From Guadua angustifolia (Eukaryota > Streptophyta > Magnoliopsida > Poales > Poaceae): 64,000 bases of DNA. The stretch spans positions 32,508,539-32,572,538 of the forward strand of contig CM070501.1 in the NCBI GenBank assembly GCA_036346375.1, in the 5' to 3' direction. The position numbers and the translations under genes were made by a program. Of the stretch, positions 45,519 through 56,848 are shown piece after piece. The notes under the pieces are model-generated. The model had not been told where the DNA came from. It searched no databases and saw only the letters and a list, made by a program, of their open reading frames with translations. Every line of letters starts with the position of its first letter. Positions within the stretch are counted from its first letter, which is position 1.

Positions 45519-47364
45519 TGCGTGTTAAATTACCTGATCTATACGTAGCGTTCTACTGTCCATTGATGATTACTAGTACTAGGCTACAACTGAAAATCTC
45601 GACGGCATGATGCCCTCACGTTCATGCTCGCCCGTCAAACTAAAACTCGACGTTCCAAACCGTACAACTCTCTCAAGATGGCAGGAGATGACCTAGAAAA
45701 AAGAGACACACACTGGATCTGGGACGTAAGGCCGGCAAGCAACAGATACTTCGCCAGCGCGCACGCGGTACGCCGTGCGAACCGGCCGTTGCCGCGTGGG
45801 GCTTGGGTCCCAGCAGACATGCCGATCGAGTAGAGACTCCACTCCAGGCCGCACGGGTTCAGACGGGGCCTGCCGCGGGGTGGGGAAATCTTGCTGCAGA
45901 GGAGTGGGCTTAATGCACTTGCAAAACGGCGTCGACGTCCGTCCGCGAGGAGGATTCGTCGGGCGTAGGCCTGGCGGCCGAGCCTTTTCCGATGGCAAAT
46001 GCGCGCGCGCGCAGTCGACCGCGCTGCTGTCGCGGTCACTAAGCGGGCAATCACTAGACTTCCAATCACGGGTACAGCCCAATCAGGCAAATCACTCTGC
46101 TCGTCCGAGACCGGAGCAGAGCGGCTGCGAACCGGATCTGGGATGAGTTTGGACATGAACTCCTGCACGGATCAGGTGCGGTGGGCTTGGCAATGCCCAT
46201 CAGCCCATGCCTGTGTGTCTTTATATTATACTATTATTTTTATAAAATTATCTAGACAATTATTTTTATAAAACTATTCTTTTTAAAAAACTTCGTTCCC
46301 ACCCACCAAGTCGAACCCTCTATGGAAAGAAGATCAAGCCAGCCAAAAAGACGGCCTGTCCCCATGTATCAGCGGCCAACTTGTCCTAACTCAATTCCCC
46401 AGAGGAAGAGAGAAGGCACATGACCCGGCTGTGCTCGACTAGAGGTGGGCACTTGGGATGGGCTCTTTTTGGTTGATTCAAGACATGACCCAAATTCGCA
46501 TGACAATCGTAAGCCGAACCGTGTCGGGCCGACAAGCCTTTTGAGCAGTGCCTTGGGTTTGAATGTTTTAGAAAACAGCTTTGATGGTACATGTAACATG
46601 TTCCTTGAACCTTGATTATCTTCAATTTTTTGCACCATCCCCCCTCTCTTCCTAAAGATGATAATGCACCTTTGGCCATGCTTCTTGACCATCTGTGGCA
46701 CTAAATTAACATCTTAGTTTAAATTAATAATGCTTTCGAATTGAAGCATGCCATGTAGGCAGTATGGAGCTAAGGATCTTATGGCACAGCATGCTTTTTC
46801 AATGCATATGAACCAGAATTGGGACATGAACATGACAGTCTCCTACAAGCTTACAGGGAGTCAGGGAAAAGAGAATATTCAAAAAAAGGGAACAAAAGAA
46901 TGACCTTAAGTAAAAGCCTACCCTAATAATTTAGGTAGTCAGGACTCTGGACTTCGGTTAAGTGTACAGCCAAATGACATGGTTGCTTAGACTACTATTT
47001 GAACGGCAGTATCATGACCTTCCTGCTTGTCAGGTGCAAATGGATGAGGTGGTTAGGGTGTAATAATTAAATTAAGAGTTTTTTCTGATAAAATGTGGAT
47101 TATTTTTGTGCAGTCATACATTCATACTCCATTATGCAGATGATAGTTTCATTCAATGAGCAGCTGTTAACCTGTTATGGCTGCAGCTAGTCTTGTCTCT
47201 TACTGGATACTAATATGCTGTAAGATTGTAAGAAATATGAGAGATTTTTCAGTTGAGTGCACAAACACTAGCATGCAGAAGTCAAAAAGAACAAACAGTA
47301 GTACAGGTCTAGCAGACAAGCAGCCTGCATCAGAAATCATCTGACGTTTGTTTCACCTTAACAG
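42756..47364. other. Long intergenic stretch without a supported gene
   Basis: This 4.6-kb region has no recognisable exon. The GC-rich island at about 45720-46160 has overlapping open frames on both strands (up to 177 codons) with no domain, and I reject them as genes. GA microsatellites lie at about 45407-45420 and 45484-45516. The last few hundred bases may be intron of the VPS16 fragment. Confidence 0.45.
45484..45516. repeat. GA/AG microsatellite
   Basis: An almost pure (GA)n run of about 32 bases lies here, with a shorter one at 45407-45420. Confidence 0.9.
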
Positions 47365-47499
47365 ATTCCCTTGTTGCTAAGCATTGATGAACAAGACAAG
47401 GCATTATCCAAGGCAATTGAGAGCGGTGATACTGATCTTGTGTGCCTTGTGTTTTTCCATACCTGGCAGAAGGTAGCTATAGAAAAGGTTAGTAAATAT

Positions 47500-47780
47500 C
47501 CTTCCCTCACCAACTATCACAACAGCAGCAGCTTCAGCCATTGCAGCAAAGTTCTGTGGTTCTACAGCAATAGCAAGCCCATTTGCTTCAGCAGAACGCC
47601 ATTCACTTGCAGCAGCAGCAAGAACATCTCCAACGACGGCAGTCACAGCCACAACAGGAGATGAAGGCTGCTGCAAGTCTGCAGTCAATACCATTGTTGC
47701 GAACGGTTTGGAAGGACAATTCAAGCCTTTGCGTCAGATCAGAAATAAGAGGATACTCCAAAACCACAAAGATCTGATTA
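47500..47780 (+). pseudogene. Gln-rich coding-like segment of unknown origin
   Basis: Between VPS16 exons the plus strand reads LSQQQQLQPLQQSSVVLQQ, a stop, then LLQQNAIHLQQQQEHLQRRQ and on to SLQSIPLLRTVWKDNSS. The Gln-rich pattern resembles plant co-regulators but no domain is identifiable. VPS16 has no such segment, so this may be a captured fragment. Confidence 0.3.
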
Positions 47781-47914
47781 ATTAGCAAAGCGAGGGTAGA
47801 ACCGTCATTTCCAGTACCCAAATTAATTTAGAAAAGGAGAAAATGAGATTAATTAGGCAAAATAGCAAATGTGAGAGTGATAATTGTTTAGAGTGGCAAA
47901 TATTGTATTATGAT

Positions 47915-48697
47915 TGTCAACGATTCGGGAACCGGTCCCCCGCCGAGCTTACTTGTTGAATGAGGGATCAACCTAAGGCCCCTTTTCCGCGGAGGGGGTG
48001 ACGTCCGAGGTCCTGCCGAGCTGCGTATCGTGGAGATAATGCAGTAAACAGAGAGTCTTTTTGTCTGGTTCGAGCCTCTCGTAGGGGAGATAACAACCCT
48101 ACGTCTAGTGGTTGCACTAGTTTCCAAAGGTGGATTACAGGGTGCTCGCTCGGGGGCCTGGGAGGCTCTAAGGACAATGCCCCAGGCCACCGGCAAGCTA
48201 TTGCTACCTATGAGGGGCAAAGTGAAGCAGAATCCCCAAACACTACGTGCGAGGGGGTATTTATAGGCGATTCAAGTTTCAAAGATTTATTATAGAGCGG
48301 CGCGCCACTATTTCCGGACGTGGGTGACACTGTTCTTCGCTTTATGCCATACCGCTACATGGGCGTAGAGTGGCGCAGGTCGTGGCAGCATTGTCCTTCT
48401 AGCCGCCAAGCGATTGATGCCACGTCGAGCCGTCGGGTGATTAATGCCACGTCGCCTTTATGGAGTGTGCCCGGCTTCTTGGTGAGGCTCGAGGCCTTTT
48501 CCTCCGGGCCCGGGTCGCCGGTCACGCACTCTTGAGCAATCATGCTCGGGGACGAGCCTGACTGAGGTCGGGGCAGGTGTGAGGGTCGACCTCCCCGAGG
48601 GTCTCCGTAGGGGGCACCGTCCAAGAGTGTGCATGGTCGGTGGTCGGCTGGCCACCGAGGTACCATGGTCGTTGTAGGAAATATCCAATCCCCGACA
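47915..48697. mobile_element. Solo LTR, family A, copy 2 (783 bp)
   Basis: It begins TGTCAACGATTCGGG and ends CCAATCCCCGACA. The direct repeat ATGAT flanks it at 47910-47914 and 48698-48702. It has exactly the length of the solo LTR at 40526-41308 and shares its word order, but is clearly diverged. Different target duplications show independent insertions. Confidence 0.9.
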
Positions 48698-49950
48698 ATG
48701 ATGTTTAGAGTGGCAAAAATTAAAAAAGTAATGTTTGGAGTGACAAAGATTGCATTTTCTCGTGAGCTTAGAAGAGGAAAGTGTTGCCTTTGTTTTGTTT
48801 ATTTCTTCTTCTTTTTCATCTTCACATGTCACAGCAGGCAAGGATGGATCTTCTGTGATGAACGCCCCAACATGGATTTGTGTGCAAATTTCCAACTTAA
48901 GCTACAGACTACAGCCTAGTCCCTTGTCCTTTTTATTCCTTTCCTTTTTCTTTTCCAATACTTACATTAACTTAAGGTATTATCTGACTTTAATTGGGTC
49001 ATCGGCCCGGATTCATTGGGATCACATCCTGCGTTCTGAACTAGCATCCCGAAGAACACTGCCCTCTTTGACCCACATTTTTAGCCACCTGCGATCCACA
49101 TCCCACAACCCTGTTCCTCGACCCGATCGACCCGCATTCCTGGTGACGATGATGCTGACTTTTGTCTTCTACTGAATGCCATGATGTAGCCAATTCTAGA
49201 GGGAAACCGTGGGGTGATTTTCTTTGTGCTTAAGAATGCTATGAGTTAACCATTTTCTGATTATTTTTCTTACTTCCAGATCGCAGCATGAACTAGAAGT
49301 TTCCTCAAAGCAAGCAATATTTTTGGGTTCTAGTGTCAATGATACAATCAAAACCTGTATTGCAATAGGAAATGAACGAGCTGCACTCAAAGTGAAGTCA
49401 GAGTTCAAGGTACTGAACATTACCCTTTAAACCAAAAAAAGAAGAAGAAGAAGAAAATGACTGATGAATATTGTATTCTGGTGTTTCTAATGTCCGTTGT
49501 GCTGCTTAGGTTCCTGATAAGAGGTGGTACTGGCTCAAATCATGTGCTTTAGCTACAGTTGGGAATTGGGATTCTTTGGAAAAAATTTCGAAAGAGGAGG
49601 CTACCAGGAGGTAGGTTTTTATGTGTAGTTATATTGGAGAAATATCAAAATTCATGCTTCTTCCATGTAAATGATAATTCCATCTTAATATATTACTTCC
49701 TTGTAAAAATACTTCATGATCATATATCATGATAATTTTGAATTTTCTTGAACTTACAGGCTATAAACCTTTTGTGGAAGCATGTATTGATGCTGGTCAA
49801 AAAACTGAAGCTCTCAAATATGTTCCAAAATTAGAAGATCCTCGAGAAAGATCTGAGGTATATTTTGGATTTAGTTTGCATGTTACATATAAATCGAAGC
49901 ATATAGTAAGCTTTATGCATATTAGAGAAGCTTTTGCTGCATTATTTCTA

Positions 49951-51245
49951 CTAGTTTGATGCCCGTGCGTTGCTACGAAAAATAAAATTAGTAACGAAAC
50001 ATAAAGGTCAAGCAATAAAAGAAAATTGTGCTACAAGATCAAACATCTATTTCTCCCGATTACAAAAGTTTTTATGGTTTTTCCTCCGGTATGAATTAAA
50101 ACCAAATATATTGTACGTAGCAATATATATTACCAATCTTTTTCTGTTTTAAAATAGCAGCTATACCTGTATAGATCGATTCAACCCATTTCCATTTCCT
50201 TCTCTCTCTGCCTATGGTCTACCCCCTAGCCCCACCGGAAAACGAAAGCCACGTCCCCGTCGCCGCCGCCAGAGCCACCACCTCCGCTTTACACTCTGCC
50301 TCTCCCCGCCTCGCCTCACCTACCACTGCCGCCGATGGATCCCGCTCCCGATCCGCTCGCCACCTTCGCCCCATTCCCCACCATCCTCACCGCCCCTCCC
50401 AGGCCTCGCGACGCTGTCATGACGCCAGCGGCCGCTTTTTGATCGAACCACCCGTTGCCTTCTCTACTAGACAGCGCCCCGGCGGGGAGTTCCCGAGCTT
50501 CGCGTTGGCCGGCGTGGCCGGCTCCGGTTCGCGACCGAGCACCGTAGGCGCGGGGTCGGCGGGATCGGCTCCCGCGGCCTTCGTCTTCGACGGGGACGCG
50601 GCGTGTAGCCGCGTCATCAAGGAGGATTCGTCATCGGTGAGCTCATGGAGTTCCTCTAGTGCCGTTAAGATTGTGTTTGGCAGCGGCGTGTCGGGGACAT
50701 CAGAGGTGAAGAGGAGCTTCTCGTTTGGATCTGGTGACGCCTCATTGTCTAGTATCTCGGCAACAATTGAGGAGGTCATCTTAAGTGATTCTTCTGGTAA
50801 ACAAAGCGATGTCAATACTGATGTTTCCAGAGGAAATGATTCAGTGCTGAAGATGAACGCCGGTGATAGTTTTGATGCCTGCGAAAGCAGTTTGAACTTG
50901 CATGAGGTTTTCTATCCGAGCAATTTTCATGGAGAGACCGAGCAGCTCAATGAAGGGTGTGGCGTACAATCTCAAACAATAGGATGCGAGATTACAAAGA
51001 CAAGCTCGTCATTAGCTGGTCTGTGAAAACTATACAGCATATATAGAATGCAAAAGGAATGACTGGCCGGCTATTAATTACCAGCACTAATCAGGGATTT
51101 TGCTATAATAATTAGCCATATTTGGAGAAATATGGTGGTCAGAATCGAGAAAGAATAATTAGCTATAATAACCGGCTATTATTGGAGATTAAGGGGTGGG
51201 AAAGAATGGACCGCTGCCACCAAGTGGTAATTAGAATAGTAGAGA
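49951..51245 (-). mobile_element. Non-autonomous Helitron with a captured reading frame (1295 bp)
   Basis: Read on the minus strand, it starts TCTCTACTATTCTAATTAC at 51245 and ends GCACGGGCATCAAACTAG at 49951. The flanking bases are A before the 5' end and T after the 3' end, the A^T insertion site of Helitrons. The hairpin before the CTAG end is partly decayed (CGT..ACG core of the usual CCCGT/ACGGG). No Rep/helicase is present. It lies in the last intron of the VPS16 fragment. Confidence 0.8.
50214..51026 (+). CDS. Captured reading frame inside the Helitron (270 aa), unknown
   Basis: The frame starts MVYPLAPPENESHVP and ends SSSLAGL. The N-terminal third is Ala/Pro/Arg-rich and could be read-through of a leader; a second ATG in another frame (50336, MDPAPDPLATFAP) looks more like a natural start but stops after about 36 codons. 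The latter half is Ser-rich and acidic (SFSFGSGDASLSSISATIEEVILSDSS). I recognise no domain. It runs antisense to the Helitron. Composition and codon pattern suggest a captured 5' exon, probably with one frameshift. Confidence 0.4.
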   Translation: MVYPLAPPENESHVPVAAARATTSALHSASPRLASPTTAADGSRSRSARHLRPIPHHPHRPSQASRRCHDASGRFLIEPPVAFSTRQRPGGEFPSFALAGVAGSGSRPSTVGAGSAGSAPAAFVFDGDAACSRVIKEDSSSVSSWSSSSAVKIVFGSGVSGTSEVKRSFSFGSGDASLSSISATIEEVILSDSSGKQSDVNTDVSRGNDSVLKMNAGDSFDACESSLNLHEVFYPSNFHGETEQLNEGCGVQSQTIGCEITKTSSSLAGL

Positions 51246-51864
51246 TTACATTTGGTTCATCTAGCTTGCCAGATCAAGCTTTTAGTTAGTAGTAAGTATT
51301 GGGGATTCAGCGACTGCTGGATATTATATAAAAACAGAAGGAAGATGTGCCTAAGAGAATGTAAATACCGTTGAGGGATATTTTGAACTACTGACAAATC
51401 GCTGTAGAAGATATATTATTTTAAGGATGTACAAGTTGAGGACTTCTAGGATGAAATTTTGATGCAAATAGGTCAAGTGGAAGGTGGGCTCAGAGCCTGA
51501 TATCCAACTTAACATTTCAAGTTTTAACTCGAAACTGGTTAGGAGAAATGAAAAAGATAAATTCACCGTGAATAGGGAGCTAGTAACTTTTGTCCTTCTA
51601 TTTTTTCCATTTTCTTTTAACTTAAAGTTTGTCAGGATTTCTCTTTTTCTCTTCTCTCCAAGCACATGTAATGATCTTCTCGTTGTTCTTGTCCAGGCAT
51701 ATGCACGGCTGAACATGGCAAAGGAAGCTGCAGATGCAGCTTCACAGGCCAAAGATAGTGACGAGCTATTTGGTCACCTAAACTTTACTTTGGCACAGAA
51801 TACTGCCGCGGCTTCCATTTTTTATACACTGAGGGATCGGCTATCCTTCCAAGGAGCGTATTGA

Positions 51865-52563
51865 TTGAGCTACATGTCCGTGTTCAAGGGCCGTGGGACT
51901 GCCGGACTGACTTGCGCACCCTGATAGGAGCCAACAGATCGATGCCTTTCAATTGTTTTTATTTTTTTCTTCATTGTGTATCATCCCCACTGTGTGAATA
52001 CCCCGTCCATAGAAATTGAGGATCCCCACGGTGATGGAAGATGTATGTCGATGACGCTCGACAAGTTGGAAGTTTTGAAGTGGATATATGGAATATAGAC
52101 ATCTTACTTGCTGATATCATATCTTGCGGTCTTGCTCAAACCTTTATGACAACGCTGGCCGTCAGCTCGTGTCTACGAATTGCCGCACAACCACTGATAA
52201 CAGAGCAATAGTGAGTGCCTGTACCTGCTGCTATTCGTAGTGAAGCCCACAAGCTTCAAGCATTTCAAACCACCACAAAAACCGGACGAAAGATGTCAAG
52301 CACATGGCTGAATGGCTCAGAATATGTCAATGAACGATTGCACTAACACAGATGAATAAGCCACCTCCAAACAGATTATATATGAAGTACCAAACAAGTC
52401 TGCCGATTACTAACAAGATCATACTAAAAGGTTCGCCAAACATGTTTCAAAACGATAAATAAGCATCAAACTGCTCAAGTCTAAGTGCATCAAAACTTTA
52501 GCCAAACGAAGAACTTTTTAACTGTGCTCCCAAACACCGATCACAACAGACACCACAACCCAA
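51865..52563. other. Intergenic between the VPS16 fragment and the L18a gene
   Basis: This is the 3' flank of both convergent loci. No other feature is seen. Confidence 0.5.
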
Positions 52564-54220
52564 TCACATGAACAAGTTTGGCCTCGATGCCTTGAACGTG
52601 GTCTTCAGCTTCCTGGTCGGTGGCCTGACCTTCCGGTACACGAGGGGGAACTTGATCTTCGAGTTGTGGAACTGCTTGGTGTTGTCCCTCTTGCAGAGCT
52701 TGAAATGGACAGTCGCGGTCTTGATGATCTGAATGCAAGGGGATCTCACACGGTGTCGAGAGGCCATCTCGGTGTACATCTGCTCCACGGCACCATTCAG
52801 TGTAGTGTCACGGTACTCCTTGTACATGTTGTGGTAGCCGGTTCTGCTCTGGTAACGCAGCCAGATGCCATAGTTCTTGATCTTGGTTGGGTTACGCTCA
52901 AAGATCTGACACAACAAATTTTTTGAGCAATACAGCACAGAGAGTATTATCCATGCAAAATATGAAGTGATGCACGAAGTCTAGATGTCGAGTAAAATTT
53001 CTGAAGAATCAAATCACTAATCACTTCTAGGGCTTCAGGCATCATTCATTCAGAGCCATCCCAATCAGTTCGCCATTGCAGTTTAAACTATGGCCAACAG
53101 ACTAACACTACCATGGCAGTGCATACAAGCCACATAGATAAAAAGAAAACAACTCAGGTGGCTTGTCATCACGTATTAACAGTCAGCTCTGAGTAATGCA
53201 ATTACTTTCAGTCAGCTCTGAGTAATGCAATTACTTTTCTTACACTTAAGAAGCTAGACACAAATGATTTGTGTTTTAAAGGCATAATATCTTCAGGTGA
53301 AGTAATATGCAACAAGACCAGGGCTAAACTTAATTGTTGCAAATAAACAAACTGATCCCCTAACCTTGTAGGAAGAAAGAAATTAGAAATCCAAACCAGA
53401 AGTCATTAGCACATGGAAACACATCTCCTATCTATTGATATTACTACAGAGCCACACTTTGGAAAAAGAATGGCATGCACCATGGTCTCAACAAAATGAA
53501 GGAACGTTATTAAGTTGGTGAATATAAATAAAAGACATGCAGCATACTCACAACTAGGATGATTAGTTATAACTTACGGCGAAGTTTCTACTAATAACAC
53601 CACTACAGAGTACAGACCACACTAAGAGTTCAGTACTAATAACCAAACGATGTATACATAACAAGATTCCGCATTTGGAATATAGCCATCGCGTACTAAC
53701 AGTCGATTGATAAGGTCCACTAACCAAGCATGTGTAGGTTGGTAACAACGTCTACGGGTAGCAATAGGAGGCAGCTAGAAAAGCCATAGCCATGGCAAAA
53801 GCGAAGAAGAGAAAGGTAAAGTACCTCGTTGATAGCGAGCATCTGGCCGTTGCTCTTCTTCACCTTCTTCAGCTTCCTCAGGAAGTACCTACACACACGC
53901 AAGAACCGCAATTAGGGGAACCGCATCAAAGATGAAAGAAGCCTTCAGAAATCGTAAGAAACGTCTAGACGAGGGAGGGCTCACCAGAACTTGCTCTTGG
54001 CGCGCACCTCGTTGGTGGCCCAGAGCTTCATGCGGTAGATCTTCGGGTGCTCGTCGCCGGGGGTCGGCAGCGCCCTACCCACCACCTGGTACTGATGGAA
54101 CTGCACACACGCACGCAGGGAGATCAATCAAACACACGGGTCAAAGTCAAACAGATGGAGACGACCGCCTCCACCACCAAAGCAACGGCGCGAGCTTAGA
54201 CTCACCCTGAAGGCCACCAT
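52564..54220 (-). CDS. RPL18A: 60S ribosomal protein L18a (eL20), 178 aa, four exons
   Basis: This is a large-subunit ribosomal protein. Exons are 54206-54220 (only MVAFR), 53985-54100, 53825-53888 and 52564-52905; introns are GT-AG and phases agree (537 nt). The conserved sequence includes [76 protein letters not shown] and HRVRSPCIQIIKTA, ending FKASRPNLFM. The length is that of the plant family. The 15-nt first coding exon is easy to miss in automated models. The 0.9-kb third intron contains a short duplicated segment (GTCAGCTCTGAGTAATGC) near 53182 and 53213. Nothing suggests loss of function. Confidence 0.95.
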
Positions 54221-54320
54221 TTTTGCGAGCTCTTCGAAACCCTGATCCGGCCTAGCCTAGGAAGATGAGGAGCAGGGGAGGCGGCGGGCGAAGGCGGCGT
54301 CAGTGGGAGGGAGAGGGGCG

Positions 54321-54380
54321 TTTATAGGTAAAGAGCTCGGCAGTAAACCCTAATGGGCTTTGTTGGTGAGGTGATGGGCT
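54321..54380 (-). promoter_or_regulatory. L18a promoter: TATA box, telo-box and TGGGCT elements
   Basis: On the minus strand, TATAAA lies at 54326-54321, about 100 bp before the start codon. AAACCCTAA (telo-box, plus-strand 54345-54353) is followed directly by TGGGCT, with more TGGGCT copies at 54375-54380 and TTGGGCT near 54408. Telo-box plus site II-like motifs are the known signature of plant ribosomal protein promoters. Confidence 0.75.
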
Positions 54381-54420
54381 CTTTGTTGCAAGTCACGTTT
54401 GGGCTTTTCTTTATGTAATT

Positions 54421-55849
54421 TTGTCGCGTGTTGTTGTTGTTCTTCTTCTTCTAGTACGGCACAAATGTTTGTAGCTTTTCTTTTCTTTTCTTTTCTTTTT
54501 CTCCTTCTTCTCCTTCATTTTGTTTAGTACTTTTGTTAATGTGTGCCTGTGAATTCTAGTTTGTTACTGATCAGAGATCATACACGACCAATCCCGCATT
54601 AGTGATTGTGTAGAGTTAGACTACACCTAGGCGTGAAATAGCATTGTCCATTCCAGTTCTTTTGGCAAAGGGCATGTATCTACTTCATCTGTCCAAGTTT
54701 ATAACAGGTATTTTTTGAATAGTTTTATTCACAAATATAGGACGTATTTCGTATTCTAATGCACAATTAGTGTGATGTCCTCTCTATACCTCAAATAAAT
54801 ATTTATATTACTTTATATTCTCTATATATATATACATCGAATATAGTGCTTAGTGATAATAATTAAGGATAATTTAGTCATTTTCAATATCTTCTTTATT
54901 TATGTGCTAAAATAAAATACGCTTGATAAACTTGGACGGAGCTAGTACCTAAATGCAGCTATACTACAATAGCCGTAACAGTCTAGTCGTACCTTTATCT
55001 ACAGTTGTATACCATCCAATCTAACCAAATGTTTGATATTTAATGAAGTTCTCGTTATCTTATTTTTTAAGATGATATAGATGCATTCTACAGATTGATA
55101 AATCTCAAGCATCAGTTTTAATTACTTTGTTTTAATCACAAAGGTGCTGAAGAAAACATCCGTAGCGGTACAGAGGTCCATTGTCTTACAGAACAGTCCT
55201 TGAAACAACAGGAAATTGCAGAAACATCCCTGAGGACTGAATCCACTACTCTGTTCTCCTCTCCTTGGAACCAAACTGTGCTTAGCAAAATTAAACATAA
55301 CCGTAGCTGTAGATGGTGGCCGGTGCTGATTGCTGAACATCTGCTTAGATACAAAGAACTGGACTGCCTAAAGTGGCAAATCAGGACTGAGCTAGGAAAA
55401 GGTAGCGCACAGCAATTGCTGCCGCATTTCATCCGGAGAGACGCTTCTATGTATCCCTATTTTAAAGTTACACAAATATTAAAGAAAAAATAAAAGGTGT
55501 ATACTGATTCATTATCTCTTTGTTTGCCTTAAGATTTGTACAATTTATTGTGAAAGAATGCATAGAGCCACTGTTTAATCAGTTGTTCAGGACCAGAGAG
55601 CGGAACAACGGCGATGTCCAGATGGCCAGACCAACCTCCAAGCAAACTCGCGCGTGCACGTTCTCGTCTTTCCGTTCCTTTTCGTTCAGCATGCTCGGAG
55701 ATATCAATCATGTCGAGCCTTGGATAACTAAGATTGAGCGCTTCAGTAAACAAATGCATCTCCTCGCGAGATGTTCATATTAATCTGACGTACCACACGT
55801 TTCATAACGAAAGAGGTAACGCAACCTTGCTGCAACCGCATGATCGAAG
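54421..55849. other. Intergenic, no supported gene
   Basis: A TTTTC-rich pyrimidine tract lies at 54474-54522. Open frames at 55200-55493 and 55520-55783 show no domain. Nothing else is recognised. Confidence 0.4.
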
Positions 55850-55852
55850 TTA

Positions 55853-56845
55853 GGATATGTTTAGTTCCATTAGCTTTAATAGTTAACTGGTTAATGGCTA
55901 ATAGCTGGCTAACTATTAGCTAGCTAATTATTAGTTAGGGTTGTTTGGATCTATTAGCTTTTTTTTTTTGAAAGTGAAGGCAAGAGCTCTGCCAATTGCA
56001 TTAAAGAAAAAGTAGAACAAAGTCGTTTACAATAACCTTGAACAACATCTGGGCGACATGCCCCACCTAGCTAAACATAATTGAGAACCATTCGGACGGC
56101 ATGCCCCGCACAGCTAAGCAAATTTGAGCAACACCTGGGCGACATGCCCTACCCGGGTGGTTGGAAATTTGGTTGTGGGTGCAAATGTCTATTGTACCCT
56201 TGCATTAAGGGTATGTTTGAATCCATTAGCTCTAATAGTTAGCTGGTTAATAGCTAATTGCTGGCTAACTATTAGCTGGCTAATTATTAGCTAGGGTTGT
56301 TTGGAGGTACTAGCTAATAGGTGGTTGGAAATTTAGTTGTGGGTGCAAATGTCCATTGTACCCTTGCATTAATTAGTTGTTTGCACTTTTTTTAGCTGGT
56401 TATAAGAGGTTCCATTGCGCATGCGGGAGATGGTTCACGATGCAGCGAGGGTGAAGCTTGCTTTTGGAAAAGGGGACTGCGATGGACAGGGCCGAGGGCA
56501 AATTAGTCATTTGACTATCTATTAGCTGTAATTAGCACGGGAAAACCAACTAATGAAATAACTATTAGCTGAGTTAGTGGCTAACTGTTAGCTGGGTTAT
56601 TAGCTAGCCTGTTTGGATCATGCCCTAATTAGATGTTTGCATCCATTAGCTGAAAGGGGTTTGCGGTGGAGGGGTTGAGAGCAAATTGGTTTTTTGACCA
56701 TCCATTAGCTGAAATTAGCAGGAAAGAACCAGCTAATGAGATAATTATTAACTGGGTTGCTTGCTAACTATTAGCTAGGCTGTTTGGATCTATTTCAACT
56801 AATTTTAGTAACTAACTGTTAGTGCTAATGGATCCAAACATGACC
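55853..56845. mobile_element. Tourist-like (PIF/Harbinger) MITE complex, outer element 993 bp
   Basis: The left end GGATATGTTTAGTTCCATTAGC (first 20 bases GGATATGTTTAGTTCCATTA) is matched by the inverted right end GCTAATGGATCCAAACATGACC. Both are flanked by TTA (55850-55852 and 56846-56848), the PIF/Harbinger target. The interior is full of TTAGCTAATT/TTAGCTGG words in both orientations. Confidence 0.65.
56209..56625. mobile_element. Nested Tourist-like MITE
   Basis: GGGTATG at 56209 and CATGCCC ending at 56625 form short inverted ends flanked by TAA on both sides (56206-56208 and 56626-56628). It appears nested in the larger element of related sequence. The longer inverted-repeat match is imperfect, so the boundary is provisional. 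Confidence 0.45.
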
Positions 56846-56848
56846 TTA

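Larger units (their letters stand above)
47365..51864 (+). pseudogene. VPS16: VPS16 3' gene fragment
   Basis: VPS16 is a core subunit of the HOPS/CORVET tethering complexes of the vacuole. Recognisable exons are 47365-47472 (LLLSIDEQDKALSKAIESGDTDL), 49280-49409 (QHELEVSSKQAIF, GNERAALKVKSEFK), 49510-49610 (VPDKRWYWLKSCALATVG), 49760-49857 (GYKPFVEACIDAGQKTEALKY) and 51697-51864 (MAKEAADAASQAKDSDEL ... LRDRLSFQGAY, stop). The N-terminal two thirds and the exons between the first two blocks are missing. The third exon has lost bases near its end (EEATRR where relatives have KRPPG), so its phase no longer fits the next exon. A solo LTR and a Helitron lie in introns. A functional VPS16 gene is expected elsewhere in the genome. 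Confidence 0.85.

Noticed and set aside
45635..46168. 177-codon minus-strand frame in a GC island
   Set aside because: Overlapping frames on both strands are equally open, there is no domain and no splice context.
55200..55493. 97-codon frame resembling a gene fragment
   Set aside because: No motif could be matched and no exon-like boundaries are present; kept only as intergenic.
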